A DNA stretch of 64,000 nt, taken from Climacteris rufus. Lineage: Eukaryota; Chordata; Aves; Passeriformes; Climacteridae. The stretch spans positions 19,299-83,298 of the forward strand of contig VZRZ01008247.1 in the NCBI GenBank assembly GCA_013398175.1. Direction: 5' to 3'. The notes below the pieces were generated by a model. That model saw nothing but the letters and a program-made list of their open reading frames with translations. It searched no databases and was not told the origin of the DNA. Both the position numbers and the translations under genes were made by a program. This document shows positions 26,811 through 39,240 of this stretch, piece by piece; positions within the stretch are counted from its first letter, which is position 1, and each line of letters starts with the position of its first letter.

Positions 26811-27080
26811 TCCCAGAATGATTGGGGTCAGAGGGGACCTCTGGAGACCATCTAGTCCAACCTCCTGCTAAAGCAGGTTCACTTGGAGTAGACTGCACTG
26901 GTTCGCATCGCAGCAGGTCTTGAATATCTGCAGAGAACGAAACTCCACAACCTCTCTGTGCAGCCTGTTCCACTGCTCTGTCACCTGCACAGTATAGAAG
27001 GTTCTCATATTCAGATGGAACTTCCTGTGTTTCAGATTGTGCCTGTTGTCCCTTGTCTGGAATAACTCAGCCTTGTGTGA
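26811..27080 (-). mobile_element. CR1 LINE 3'-end fragment
   Basis: The plus strand reads as the complement of a CR1 3' end: GAATGATTGGGGTCAGAGGG, ACCTCTGGAGACCATCTAGT, CCAACCTCCTGCTAAAGCAG, then CCACAACCTCTCTGTGCAGC and CTGTTCCACTGCTCTGTCAC. The element therefore lies on the minus strand with its 3' terminus near 26811 and its truncated 5' side near 27080. It covers part of the 3' UTR and adjoining region. The open frames across it are antisense to CR1 and not genes. The 5' boundary is approximate. Confidence 0.85.
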
Positions 27081-28104
27081 CACATTTCTGAAGAACAGCA
27101 TTTCTGTTGCATAATGTGTCATATAGTCCTCTGAAAAGCTGCATTAGGGCAGAAGTTTCAGGTTGGAGTTAATAAATAAATAATTTATTTTGATAATGTA
27201 TCATTTTGCTCATGCTAAAAGAGAAGCTTCCAAAAGCATACAGTAATGCTTAGCTTGCCAGGAAAAGCTATTTCACTAATTGAGAAATCTCATTTTAGAG
27301 GTAAGTTCATGCCAGACTATTACTGCAATATTATACTCAGAGCACGTATGGGAGTGATTATATTTTAATCTTTGGTCTTGATGGGGGTCTGCTTCCTGCA
27401 GCCTTTCAGTTTTAATTCTACCTTGGAAAACATACAGGATCCCTGTAGAGTGACATTTATGGTCTTGTTTAACTTCTTGTCCTTGAGGCTGGCAGTTTGA
27501 GTAACACTGTTTTCCTAACCTGACATCTTGCTAAGAAAAATCTGAGTTTTGCCCCGGGAGCAGAGAGGAAACACGCTGCCCTGTACACAGCAGTGTTCTG
27601 ACTGCTGGTACACTTAAAAATGAGAGGAGCAGCAAACCCTGTATTATCTATGCTTCAGTGGTTTGTTAGAGATGTTTTTCCTCCCTCTGGGGTCATGTAA
27701 GTTTTATCTGGTTTTGTAATTTATAGGTACTATGACTAACACATACTCATATGGTCTTTGGACTGTGCTTGGGGAAATAGACCTGTGTTTTAAGGATAGG
27801 CTTGGAAAATGCAGACTGAGGCACAGTTCCCATTAATTTTGAGATTTGGGTGCTGGAGCACAGAATGGTTAAATGACTTGTCTGGTTGTATTTTCAAGCA
27901 CACAGCCACAAATCACTTCTAAAAATAATATGTGCAAGTGATATCGACCACAGCACTGGGAATGGCAAGCCCCCAGATATGAGCTTTTCTTAGGAGGGAA
28001 AAGTCCACACTATGTCACCAACATCATTATCAGAAAACACTGTAAACGAGGAAGGTGTGCCAGGTTTTGGGCTTGCAATTATATTTAACACTACGCTTTT
28101 GGTT
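27081..28104. other. Non-coding DNA between CR1 copies
   Basis: I see no gene or further classifiable repeat in this 1-kb spacer. It has a TAAATAAATAATTTATTT-type AT-rich patch at 27172-27189. Confidence 0.55.
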
Positions 28105-28255
28105 TTCAGAGAAGTTGTGGATACCCCACCCCAGCAGTGTTCAAGACCAGGTTGGATGCGGCCTTGAGCAACCTGGTCTACTGGAAGGTGTATCTGCTTG
28201 TGGCAGCAGTTAAGTGATCTTTAAGATCCCTACTAACCCAAACCATTCTATGATT
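28105..28255 (+). mobile_element. CR1 LINE 3'-end fragment
   Basis: This is the terminal part of a CR1 copy in the plus orientation: GAGAAGTTGTGGATACCCCA, CAGTGTTCAAGACCAGGTTG, GAGCAACCTGGTCTACTGGA, GTGATCTTTAAGATCCCTAC, and the classic end ACCCAAACCATTCTATGATT. All of these are hallmark CR1 3'-UTR blocks. About 150 bp survive, truncated on the 5' side. The copy is moderately diverged. Confidence 0.88.
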
Positions 28256-28334
28256 TGAAATTGAATAGGTAGTCTACATGCATGTTGTGTAGATGATGGA
28301 GTGGGGTGAGAGGCAGAGGAATCCTTTACTCCAC

Positions 28335-28453
28335 GTAAGCACTGTTCAATAATAAGTAAAATCAAAACATCAAGTGTTACTATCAGAAATTCAAAACATA
28401 GCCCTGTACCAGCTTCTATGAAAAAAAACCTGTATCCCAGACAAACAAGAACA
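28335..28453 (-). mobile_element. ERVL-type LTR fragment
   Basis: The blocks TCAAAACATCAAGTGTTA, ATTCAAAACATAGCCCTGTA and CCAGCTTCTATG, followed by TATCCCAGACAAACAAGAACA, match in order the outer end of a common avian ERVL-type LTR that I recognise by its ACTCAAAACATAGCACTGTA and TACCAGCT motifs. By that family's usual orientation this is the 5' end of U3 on the minus strand, starting at about 28453. Only about 120 bp remain. It lies 80 bp from the end of the CR1 at 28105-28255. No target duplication could be assigned. Confidence 0.65.
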
Positions 28454-31400
28454 ATAATCAAGTTACAGTTATGTTCGGTAACTCCTCATGGTTATCCTGT
28501 CACTGAGTACTGGATGTCTTTGCTAAAAACCCAAAGGGGATCATACTAGCCTTACCTCACAGCTAAGTGTTTTAAGATTTTTTCCTGCCAGCTGCTTGTG
28601 AATACCTGTAAATAATAAAATGATTCTGATATACTCACCAAGTTGATCAAAGAATTATGACTGAGAGTGCAAATACTAATCTAGCTCTAGAGAGAGAGAC
28701 ACATAAAGCCAGAAATATATGCTTTTGAGTTAAAATGATCTTTTTTCCTCACTGGGAGACACTGTGTGTAATCCTAAATTATGGAAAAAGAACAGGCAGT
28801 TCCTGCCACATTTGGAGCCAAGTCATGAATAATTAATGACAGTGCGTAAAGGCAGAGTTGGTTTGCAGTTTTAGATGGCTTACCTTCATTTTCAGTAGTT
28901 TTCTTGGGAAAAGGAAGTAACTCAAGTAATGTGAATACAGAAAGTGGAGAAAAAGAATACCTTTCAAAGAAAAGGAAAAAATAATAATAAAAATCCCCAA
29001 TAATAAGTAGGTAAGTATCTTGGTAGATTTGTGATACAGAAGTGTTTCAAATGGTAATCTCAGGAAAGTCTTAGGAATAGAATACCTTTACATTTGTTTG
29101 GAGGTTTCAATTCTTTCATTCATCTGGGGACTTTGTTTATTCTTCATGTTTAGGTTTTTTCCCTGTAGGATTCTGGTGTCTGTTACTATTCCAAAATCTT
29201 ATAAATAACATACAAGAAGTCTGTAGGACACAGAAAATCATGTTTTATTTGATCACAGCTCTACCAGGAACCATCAAGTTTTTTCCTTCCTTTCCATTTG
29301 GTCCAGCTTCAGGAAATCGCTAACAGATCTTTCTGTATTCATAAAACATTGAAGCATGTCAGATTGGCTGAGGCCTACTTCGTCTTTCATATAATTCTGT
29401 CTAATCAGCTTTGTGTAATTGATCAAATGTATAAATGATACAGGCAGCTCTATCATCCAGTTTTTGCCAATGCCACCTGAAGGTACCAAGCAGTTCCTTG
29501 CATTGCTGAATGGTGATTCCCTGTAAGGAGACAGGACAGTATGTTGATCTAGAGCAATGCAGATGAATGCTGTGGTGATGTTGCTGAGAGCAATGGAACC
29601 ACATCCCACCTGGTCCATTCAAAAAGGTTGTGTCACAGGACCCCTTGCCTTGTGAAGTCTACAGGGAATTGTGCTTCTGCTGTGAGTGCACAACAGAAGT
29701 TCTTCCCTCCCTCTCCTGAATCTTTGGCCTCTTTTACAGTGGTGGTTTGAAAAGAAAGTGCTCAAATATGCCAGGCAGTCAGTTTGAAATAAAGGGAAGA
29801 ATCACTTCTGAGCAGTATTCAGTCACTCAGAAAGTGGATTCAGAACTTTTTGTCTGTCAAATATTCTGTGTGTGACTTTAGCCTTGAAAATGTTGCAGCA
29901 CAAATGGTCCTATGAGCTCCCATATTTATTACTTCTAAAGAACTGTCAAATCAGAGTCAGAGCTATAATGAAATATAGTGGGTTTGCGTTTCCATCTTAT
30001 ATATGTCTTCTAGCTGCCAGCCTTAACTATTCAACCTGGATCCTGGAAAGCTGTCCAAGTTGTTTTTAACTTGTCAACAGAAATATTTTGCTCATGGGAA
30101 TTACCTGGCCCTTCCTCTGCTAGGCCAAAGAGTGCAGTCTTTAGGAAGCAGCTACTACTCATCTGGCAGATGTGTACAAACAGCTGAAGTTTCTTTCTTT
30201 CTAGTACGTCAAGGACTACCTCTTGAACTTGTCCTTTTCTTGATTGTCTTCCTCCTGACACAGTTTTACCAATTAACTACAAGCAATTTTCTGTAACAGT
30301 TTATTTCAAAGGCCAAAAGTCTTCGCTTGTTGGTCTTATTGGAGCTGCACCATGAGGCTGCTTAGAAAACATCTGCTATCACATGCCTCATCACCAGCCT
30401 GAATGTCAACCTGTGAAGATTCCCCTTTTTTTTTATTTTTTAAGCCTATCACTGTTTGAGTTTGTCTAGACCTGCTTGTTCCACCTACTTATTCCACTTT
30501 TTCAGTATTATATAGTGGTTTGGGCGTTGGGTTTTTCGCTCTGGCAAAAAAATTCTCTCACTCTTACAATTTTAAGTGGAAACTTACAATATCAACAAGA
30601 TCAAGTATTCGCCATTATCTTAAAAATCTTTATTTAATATATACACGTATGCAAGGCTTTGTCATTATCACTAATATTTATACTAGTGTTTGATAATTAA
30701 TATATACTAACACAATAAAAATAAGATGAACTTGAGATGGAAGACTAGACAGAGTTCTAAAACAAACACTGGGCTTAGAGGAGAAGAAGGCATTCAGTGT
30801 CTCATTTTCCTGCGTATGTCCATATGTATAAAATATATGCACCTATTTCTCCTTGTTTTGCACAAATTAAAAATTCCAAGAACTGAAGGAGTAAAACACC
30901 TCAGAATAATTTGGCACTTAACGGGCTAAGACTTGGAACTAGTTAAAAAAATGTATTACTGCCAGATAAATAATTTGAATTTCCTTTAGATATTGAGCAA
31001 AATTGGACAAGACTTTCTATACATTGTAGAACAGGGAAAGATTTGGAAAACTTGCCATTTCATTTAGAAGCCCAAAGCCTCTCAAGTCCTCACTATGGCA
31101 CATAAGATAGATTTGTAAAAGACTTTTGATTTTGCCTTCTGTTCAAACACATTGTGGTTCAGGACGTATCTTCCTCTTAATTTGCTTACTGATTACCTCT
31201 AGTTTCCAAAATTTAGAGGTAGCCTCACAAAGTACTATTTTATTTGATTATGTTGAGAAAAGTTAGGACAGAAATACTAGGGTTGGGAGACAGAGAAAGC
31301 CAAGTGCTCCAGCTGAGATGAAGCCATGAAAGTGTAGCTGTCAGAGAACACTTAGAATGGGGAACTTTGTGTCTGAACAACGACCAGGAGGAGGAAAGGG

Positions 31401-31561
31401 GGAAGCTTGCTTAATGTTATCCTCCAGAAATGGTTACCTAATTCTTGTGAGAAGGGTAGGGGGAAGAAAATATTTTTATCATAATGGAGAATTGTCCTCA
31501 GTATTTGCTGGCTTGGTTTCTGGATGAAGATGGATCTATGGACTCTGGACTCTGAGTTCTT
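28454..31561. other. AT-rich non-coding DNA with one exon-like segment
   Basis: Apart from the candidate segment at 29404-29520 I find no gene or classified repeat. Poly-T occurs near 30426-30442. Open frames are short. Confidence 0.55.
29404..29520 (-). other. Possible terminal-exon-like segment (unidentified)
   Basis: On the minus strand a strong acceptor-like sequence, CTGTCTCCTTACAG, ends at 29521. It is followed by 39 open codons, beginning GITIQQCKELLGTFRWHW and ending in a stop at 29403-29401. A polyadenylation signal AATAAA lies downstream at 29249-29244. A second, overlapping frame stays open to 29274. The combination of acceptor, frame and signal is what a short last exon looks like, but no protein family is recognised and each part is common by chance. 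It could also be a retrocopy relic. Confidence 0.18.
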
Positions 31562-31705
31562 GGACTTTAATTAGCGCAGTCGGTCAGAGCATGGTGCTAA
31601 TAACACCTACGTCTGGGGTCTGATGCCTGTACAGGCCTTTTATTTAAGATTCGGACTCAATGGTCTGTGTGGGTCACTGCCACTTCTGAATAGTCTGTGA
31701 TTCTT
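31562..31705 (+). mobile_element. SINE with tRNA-Ile(AAU) head and CR1-like tail (TguSINE1 type)
   Basis: Positions 31562-31637 align along almost their full length with a eukaryotic tRNA-Ile(AAU). The A box is TTAGCGCAGTCGG, followed by GGTCAGAGC, the anticodon arm is TGGTGCTAATAACACC, a degenerate B box GGTCTGATGCC begins near 31617, and the acceptor-like end is TGTACAGGCC. The remainder (31638-31705) is a CR1-type tail: GACTCAATGGTCTGTGTGGG, then a TCTGTGATTCTT end. A tRNA-Ile head on a CR1 tail is the design of songbird TguSINE1, which is mobilised by CR1 machinery. The mutated B box and the extra bases mean it is not a functional tRNA gene. No clear target duplication is visible, as is common for CR1-driven insertions. 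Confidence 0.85.
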
Positions 31706-34700
31706 GCGCCTTTGCTTTGAAATTCTGAGGGCTGTGTGCAGGAGGCTTCCTCCAAAAGAGAGGTTTTAAGTTGTTCTGTGAATGAAAATGGAACTTGGTG
31801 GCAAATCTGTTTAATATTACTTCAATAATAATATAATTTAGCACCTTTCACCATTGTTCTGTGTGCTTTATGGAATGAGATATCTGTTGCTTATTGATAG
31901 AGAAATTTAAATGTAGAGCTAGGATTGCCCATCTTTATTGGCAAATTCAGCAGCTGTGAATTGAGAGATGAGTTCCTCATGTCTTTTTAAGACCTCTCAT
32001 ATAACCCTTTTCTTCTGATACTTCAACCAGTTTATCTAAGAGTATGGGCAGTTTATAAACTTGTTGAATCTTCATGCAGAATAGATTTATCTTTTCTAAA
32101 TAAATCAGATTCATTTTTTCAGTCATTCTTAATGCAATTACTCCAAGAATTTCACATTGAAGATCAGAAACTTCATGGGCATTTTAAGGATACACTTTAG
32201 TACTGAAAAGTGGAGTGATCAGACATACCAGATTGTTCTAATTAAGTGCTAGTTTTAATTAAAGATTACACTTGAAGGCAAAATTATTTGTTTTGTAAAG
32301 ATAAACAGTTGCTGACTATATGCTTGATAATTTCAGTACCTACCCAAACAGAATATGTTGCAGTGTATCTGTAGGTATTGTGGGAAGGAAGGGTAATAAG
32401 GAGATGAAGAAATGTTAAAAAAAACCACAACAGTCCTTTTAGACAAGTGCAAGTTGTGTTGAAAAAAAGTAGTTGCCTTACAGGGGTACTTTTACCTATT
32501 AGATGATTATTATCTTTTATATAATAAATTTATAGGGGATTCCAGATTCCTATGGTTCAGAGCTGTTCTTATGTAAAAGACAGGGTTAAGGTAAATTGGA
32601 GTATTTCATGCAAGGACAAGAGAAAGTAAATTAAAATATTGGTAAGTCTGTACCGTGTATACAAGTAAAGGCATTTGGGAGTATTTGCTAAAAAAGGTAC
32701 CAAGTACTCTCCTAGTTTGTGTACGCTGAACATAACATAACTTAATGGGAATGACATGCCTCATTTCATCCCTGTGCTCTATTTTAGACAACTCCTGTGT
32801 TTGCTTTTTAAATAGTGCTCAGCTTATCTGAATTCCTTTTGATTGAGGAAAACAAGGCTGCCTTAAAAAATTATGGGGGTCATTCATGTAATTGGTATTA
32901 GCTAGAAACTTACTGCTTGTTTTAAATCTCAACATTTGTCATCATAGGTTTTCATCCTCACAGTCTAACTTTCATTCTGAGAGGCAGAAAACAATGTGTG
33001 CATGTGCTCAGTTTTTTTGAAGTCCCTGTCCCTTTCACAAATTACAGACATTAAACACCTAAGAGAAACTCCACTTATAGATGAGCAAATGCATGTGTGA
33101 AAAGGATTCACATTATTTGTTTGTCTTAAAGTCCCACTGACAGTGAAGTTTCCAAAAAAAAACCTTCCTCTTGTTGAAGAGCTAAAGCTGGGCTCATGCA
33201 GTTCATGGATGAGTAGGTATGCAACCAGGTGTACCTGGCCAGGTGCACATTGCCTCTGCAACATACTTCATTAGAGGTAGTGGGCCATGATTCCCAGTGA
33301 TGGCCATTGGTCCTGACTGAAAGATCAGGATTTTTACCTCCCTAGTTCAGTGGGAATCCAAGCAAGATTCCACCTTAACTTTAGTAACTGATTCAAACCC
33401 TGGTGAGTGCTAGATGATGCTTCAACTATTTCAATGCTGCTGAAATTTAAACAGAAAAGTAAGAGTGAACAAACTATGTACAGCTGGAGGAGGAAAACAT
33501 AACAATGACTTGATTTCATTGAATTAATCGCTGGGGATCACATATACTTCCTTTACATTTTTTTTCTCTATTTTACTGATTTGTTGTGATCCACAGATGA
33601 GCTTATTTGATTGTCCTTACATATACACATGCAACTTTGACTTATAGTAAACTCAAGGGAAAAACATGATGGGAAATGCTTATGCAACCCATATGAGAGA
33701 AAGTTGCTAATATGGATCTAAAATAGCCTCAAACTGCTGCAGTTAAAATGAAGTGCCCTAGAAACTTTGTGACTTCACTTGAGTGACCAGCCTGAAGGAA
33801 GGTCACATCATGCTGGGAGATGATCTGGACTGGCACACTGAAACTCTTTACAGACTGAAAAATAGAACCGTACTAAGCAACTGAAAATAGAATATAGTTT
33901 ATGCTCATTTTCTTTGTTTTGCTCTCAGTGGTGGGCTTGCTCTCCTCTAACCATCTGTTCTTGATCCAAAACCCAAAAACTCCTTGTCAGTGGTGAGGAC
34001 ATACAGTCAGCATTGCTTCTTCTTTCTTACTTCATTTCTTTGTATGTAGAAACATATAGTGTATGTGTACATACGCATAGGTAAATTTGAGTGCATGTAT
34101 ATATATTTTTTGCATGTGTGTGCATTTACAGTAATAAAATTACAGAAATAAAATTGTGCCTGTTACAGACTGATGGGTGGGAGAGTTTATTTCCATTTTT
34201 AGGATATTTGTTTTCTAGATTTTACCACATTTTAATTTTCTCACCTCTTAAGTGAGTGGAGTGTATGAGAATAGGACCACAGTTTAGAAATTTCATCAAG
34301 AATAAGGAAAAGGAAGCTGGTTGTGTGTTACTCACACTCTGAGTACAGTTTACTCTGTGCCTGGCCAAAAATAATTTGGGCATTTCTATAAATAAATCTT
34401 AAAAAGTATATATAATGAATACTCCTCAGTGCTGGCTTGGGTTTTGGCCTTGGAAGTCTTATTCTATCCAGCAGTCCAACAGAGTCAATGCTGCCCTAGC
34501 TCCATGTCCCAGATCCAGCCGGTAGAGAGACTGAGCAAGTACCTCCAGTAATGCACACAAACACACACACGAATATGTATTTACACATACAAAGAGCCAG
34601 CCACACAGATCAATACAGAGACAGTGAACACACAACACTCACACAAACAGCACTCATGGCTTCACCTTATTGCCCTCCCTGGCTGACCAGGATAAAGGTC

Positions 34701-37700
34701 CATTTTCGGGAATTATACACGTATCCCCCAGCAGTGACCCTGTAGCCTGTAGGTAGTCTCAGGACAGGGTCTCCTGCTGACTCAGAGATGGGTGTCACTC
34801 CCAGTCTGTGGGGCTGAAACCCGCCTGGGTTGTCCTAAGGCATGCAAGGCAGGGACTTATGTCCCTGACTGGGTGAATCAGAGTTCCCTCCCTCACAGCT
34901 CTGGTCTACTCTGTTCCTTCATGCCTAGAGAAAACAGCTTCTTATCACCCATCCTAATGGGGCTGCTGGTCAGATGCTGATTCACTGCCTCAAGGACTAG
35001 CAAGGTTAAAATTTCTCCAGCTGTTTTTAGTTAAAATTATTTTCCATCTTTTCATAACTTCCTATTTTGTCATTTTAATTCAAATATTTTTCATTACCTA
35101 AGCAAATGTACTGAGGTGCAGTATAGTATTAACTAATTCCTTTTCTGCCTCTGAGGTGTCTGCATATCTGTGGTACTGTAATAATTTGCACGCGCTCATA
35201 AAACGTTTTGAAACCCCAAAAGTACTGTGAAACTCACCTCTACATTACTGCCTCTTCAGATGCTCAGAACTGAGTATTTATGAAAAACATTAACAACTAC
35301 TATATTGTGTTCAAACTCAGCAAGGAAGATGAGGCTTTCATGGTCACAGGCTTCAAGTCAAGTGCTTGTACACTTTAAAAACAACATTATGGAAATAAAA
35401 CAACACTGCAGTCATTAGCACTTCTCTCCCCAACTCCTTGCATTTATTTTTATTCACGATCACTGCCGTAAAATGACAACATCTCTTAAATTACCTTTAG
35501 AATTTCCCTTTTTTGAGATTCTGTTCTGATAGGCATATAATTACAGTCAAACAACTGCAAAATACTGTGATTTTAGTTTGAAATTTAATTGCCTTACCTG
35601 CATAATCAGTGAAGTATAAATTAGGCACAGGTGTAGAGCAGACAGAAGGTTTCTTTTAACTAAAATTATTTCCTTTCTCTTGACTGTATTGAACAGGTGC
35701 ATTTCAGGGCCCCACTCTTTGAGAAGATCTTACTTTATGACTGAAGAGTGTGTATGCATATTTTTAGAAGATATAGATTTAAAAATAAAGATTTATTGCC
35801 ATTTTTCTTTGAAATAACTTGGTAAAATAGTCCTTTGCTGCAAATGTCCATTTTGCTCTGCTGCTTCTGCAGCTTGTTTATTGAATCCGGGAGCTCAAGG
35901 TTTTAGTTTTAATCAGGTTTGCTGTTTAAAATTAAGGCAGCACATAAATAATCTTGTGGCATTAAATCAAAGTAGTTGTCATGCTTGTCAAATGTCTGTA
36001 GTCTGCACAATTAAAGGCCCTCGAAGGGATGCAGGGGTGGAGGGCAGTATGGTTTGAAAGAGAATTTACAATGAAAAAGAACCTTCTCTTAAACAATCGA
36101 CAGGATGTTAATGAGGTCAGAATAAGCACAAAAGAGTGGATATTTTTGCTTGGCGGTTAATTCAAGAATGCTTGAACTGTATCAAGAAGGAAATGGGGGG
36201 CTTAAAAATTTGCTTGCTTCATACACATGGAGATTGGTCCCTCTTCAGTACTCTGTCCCACTTTCCCCATGGTAGCTGTTAGAAGTCGACCTGTCCCTAG
36301 AGTTCATCATTAAGCTTCATACCCTTAATCTGAAATCTAAATTTATATTCCTCAGAGTTTTTGAGAATAGGGAGAGGGTTTGCATTTTTGTTTGTTAATA
36401 GTCTGGAATTTTTAAAATCTAAATCTAGAACTAATTTTCAGAAATCTTTACAAATAAAAACATCTTTGGTTTTGTTGATGAAAAGCAGGCAAATGACACA
36501 TTTTATCATTTGTCTTGAAAACTCATGTCTCTACTGGAAATAAAAGAGGGCTTTCTTAATGTAGCAGCCCATTTTTCAACATATAGAATGAGCAATGAAT
36601 ATTTGTTCTTCTCATTTTTCTTGCCTCAGGGATGCTGGATGATAATACATTGTGGAGCTGTTTTATGATCTTTTAGAGTGTTCAGGGACAAGTACATATT
36701 TAATCGTTCAGTTGTCTGACTAGACATGGCAGAATAAAATGTGTTCGTAGAAGACATGCCCTCAAGTACTGAGTGTTAAACAGGATAACCCGTAGAGGAG
36801 GTGGTCATATTATTAGTAAATAATACCTTAAGAGGATCATCTCCCTGTCATAGGATCAACTTTTATCATGTTGCCTCCTCCTCTGGCATTATGACTCTGA
36901 AACAGCAGAAGAAAAATTCTGTCTTCCATTCAGATTTTATTCTGTTGCTGATTTGTTTCTTAAACATTTCTTTCCTTCTTCAGGTTTTGTGAGGTAGGCA
37001 TTTCAAAGTACTTTGTGAATCAGATAGATGAAGAGGAACAGAGGAGCAGTAGGAAAAAAAAAAAGAAAAGGATGAAGTAAATACAGAATAATAGTTTGCA
37101 TGTACAGAATTCAATGTTAGCTTTTAGGTTTTTCAAAGCACTGTGTGAAATTGCTGCCACACAGGTTCTGTAGCAAATCTCTGCATGACTGATAGGAAAT
37201 GCTGAATTGCTGCTGCATGAGGAAAGGCATAGTGTTTAGGCCTAAGTATCACCTATAGGTTTTTTTGTCTTATTTTCTCAAGAGGTCATACTTCATCTAA
37301 ATATCCAGAAGACAAAGTAAAGAGTGAACAACCAGTCTGCAGTTGCAGACTTTACTTCCTCAAGCATAACTACATTTCTGAAAATTATTTTGTGCATTTT
37401 GAATTCCCAGGTGACTTACTATCCTTGTAAATATTAACACTGCTGTTTCCTAGGGATATTATAATGCTATACACCAGATAGCAAGACAAAATATTGCCTA
37501 TAGAAAGGTCTGTTTCAGTACATTTGGACCCAGATGCCTATCAGAAGTTTGCACTAATAAATCTGCTTATAGTTGGAGCGAGTGCGCTCACCATTACCAG
37601 CTCAGTGTTGTGCACTGTGTGGTAAGATTGTTCTTCTTGCAAGCTTATTTGATCTGGTCAAATACAACATAGAAAGCTCCTTGGTTTTTCTCTCAAATCA

Positions 37701-39234
37701 GTCATGAGAAATAAGTGGTTCAAGTCTGTGCTGTTCTTTGAGAATTCAAACCCTTTTTTCAAAGCTCAAAGGCCTGTAATGCCTCTGAACCAATTTAGCA
37801 AAAAATTGTCACCTACTAAAATTTTTCAGAGACACCACTCTATGCCTTCCCATGACAATAAATGTCACTCCTACTTCATTTGGAATGAACAAAGTTGATT
37901 TAACCAATTTTAATTCTGAGACAATCTGAAAAAAGAAATTAGATTGTCAAGTGTTATTGGATTGAAAAAGAAGATATACCAGAGTATCATTTTACAGATA
38001 TCATTGTCATCAGTTCATTATCTTACAGTTCTTTCCAACAACATTCTTATGAGGCTGAAACACAGAGCCTGTAGCTCTCTTTGGGACTCCTGTCTGTAGG
38101 ACAAACGTTTGTTCAAAACGTCCTCAACAGCCCTTTGAGTAGAGGGAACAAGGCCATCTCCAAGTTAACTTCAGGTCTGTTTCCACTTTAAAATGTCTGC
38201 ATGCTCATCCACCACGTTGGATAAAATGGTGGGCAGTATGATTAATTTGATCAATTATTAGTCTTTCACCTAAGAGGTCTTGAAGAGGTTTAGTTTGGTA
38301 ACATGTTCCTCATTAACTGATTATTTCTTGTAATTGTCTTCCAAAGCTTCTTCACTTCAGAACAGTACAATTCATTGCAGAAGAGAATGCTGGGCATTAA
38401 TACATTGTAAATGCAAACGTGTTTTCAGCCATAAAACAGAGTCACAAAACCTATATTGAGAGACAGCTGGTTATGCTGAAGGCTAAATTAAATAAGTTAT
38501 TCACTAACATATGTAACACCTTGGACTGCGTGCATTTAAACTGATGAAGTGACAATGAATGACTTCTCTGTGAGATTTGTGCATTTTTAGGACCCTGGTT
38601 AACTGCAGAGTCAAGTCCAAGCAAATATGTACAGTAGCACTGGTCTACTTGTTTGAACTCTGAAATATTATTTTGGTTCAGCAGCATAGCTTCCTTGGTT
38701 ACTGTTTCCCTAGCAGTAAGACTGAATAGCTCTTGTGTGTTCACTGATAATACTTTTAAAAATTTTTTGTGTGTTCCATGACTTCTTCAAAGTATAACAC
38801 GCACGGTTCAAAGCAGTTTGGTCATGTGGTTAGTTTGACCTGCATGGTCACTTCCAAAAGTGTTCTTGATTAAAGTAGAATTATTGTTAATTCCTATAGG
38901 AGGTTTGTTGTTGTGCCAACTACTTTTTTGTAGTTATTGTTATATCCTTGTTTTCACATACATATGACAATTTTGCTGAGTTTGATATGGGAGGATGCAA
39001 TGCTATAGCAGTGAATGTTGCAGTAAGAATTAGTCTTCAAGTAATGTAAAGAAAGTTGTGTGCTTTGACTAATAGAAGGAAAGTGGTAGATTGGTGCTGT
39101 ATGGCCAGGATGGACAAGATATTTATCTAAGAACCTCACTTCTTGAATTCTTTTAAGAGAAAAGATACATTAAAAAAAAAAATTACAAAAAAAATCACAA
39201 TGATCAAAACATCCTTTTTGCTGGCAGCTACTTG
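31706..39234. other. AT-rich non-coding DNA with one unclassified GC-richer block
   Basis: No gene is recognised in 7.5 kb. The block at 34430-35000 is clearly GC-richer and has a CA-rich patch (34551-34645); it looks like old repeat DNA that I cannot name. The 35780-36010 stretch has the even, repeat-free composition of a conserved non-coding element but nothing provable. Low-complexity TATG/TATA runs occur at 34050-34130. Confidence 0.5.
34430..35000. repeat. Unclassified GC-richer block, probably old repeat DNA
   Basis: Base composition rises abruptly relative to both flanks. The block includes GATCCAGCCGGTAGAGAGAC, a CA-rich patch and CCTGGCTGACCAGGATAAAG. Sharp GC islands elsewhere in this window (12.6, 39.3, 46.5, 50 and 61.5 kb) are all LTRs, so an LTR-derived origin is a fair guess. 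I could not find matching termini or target duplications. The 62-64-codon frames inside have no recognisable domain. Confidence 0.35.
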
Positions 39235-39240
39235 ATAGCT
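39235..39240. repeat. Target-site duplication, left copy (ATAGCT)
   Basis: The hexamer directly precedes the LTR at 39241 and is repeated exactly at 39802-39807. Confidence 0.8.

Noticed and set aside
31562..31637. A functional tRNA-Ile gene
   Set aside because: The B box is degenerate, the acceptor end does not pair properly with the start, and the segment is fused to a CR1-like tail, so it is a SINE head.
33225..33245. CCAGGT-GT-ACCTGG palindrome with a second CAGGTG E-box
   Set aside because: Short and isolated; E-box pairs of this kind are expected by chance over 64 kb.
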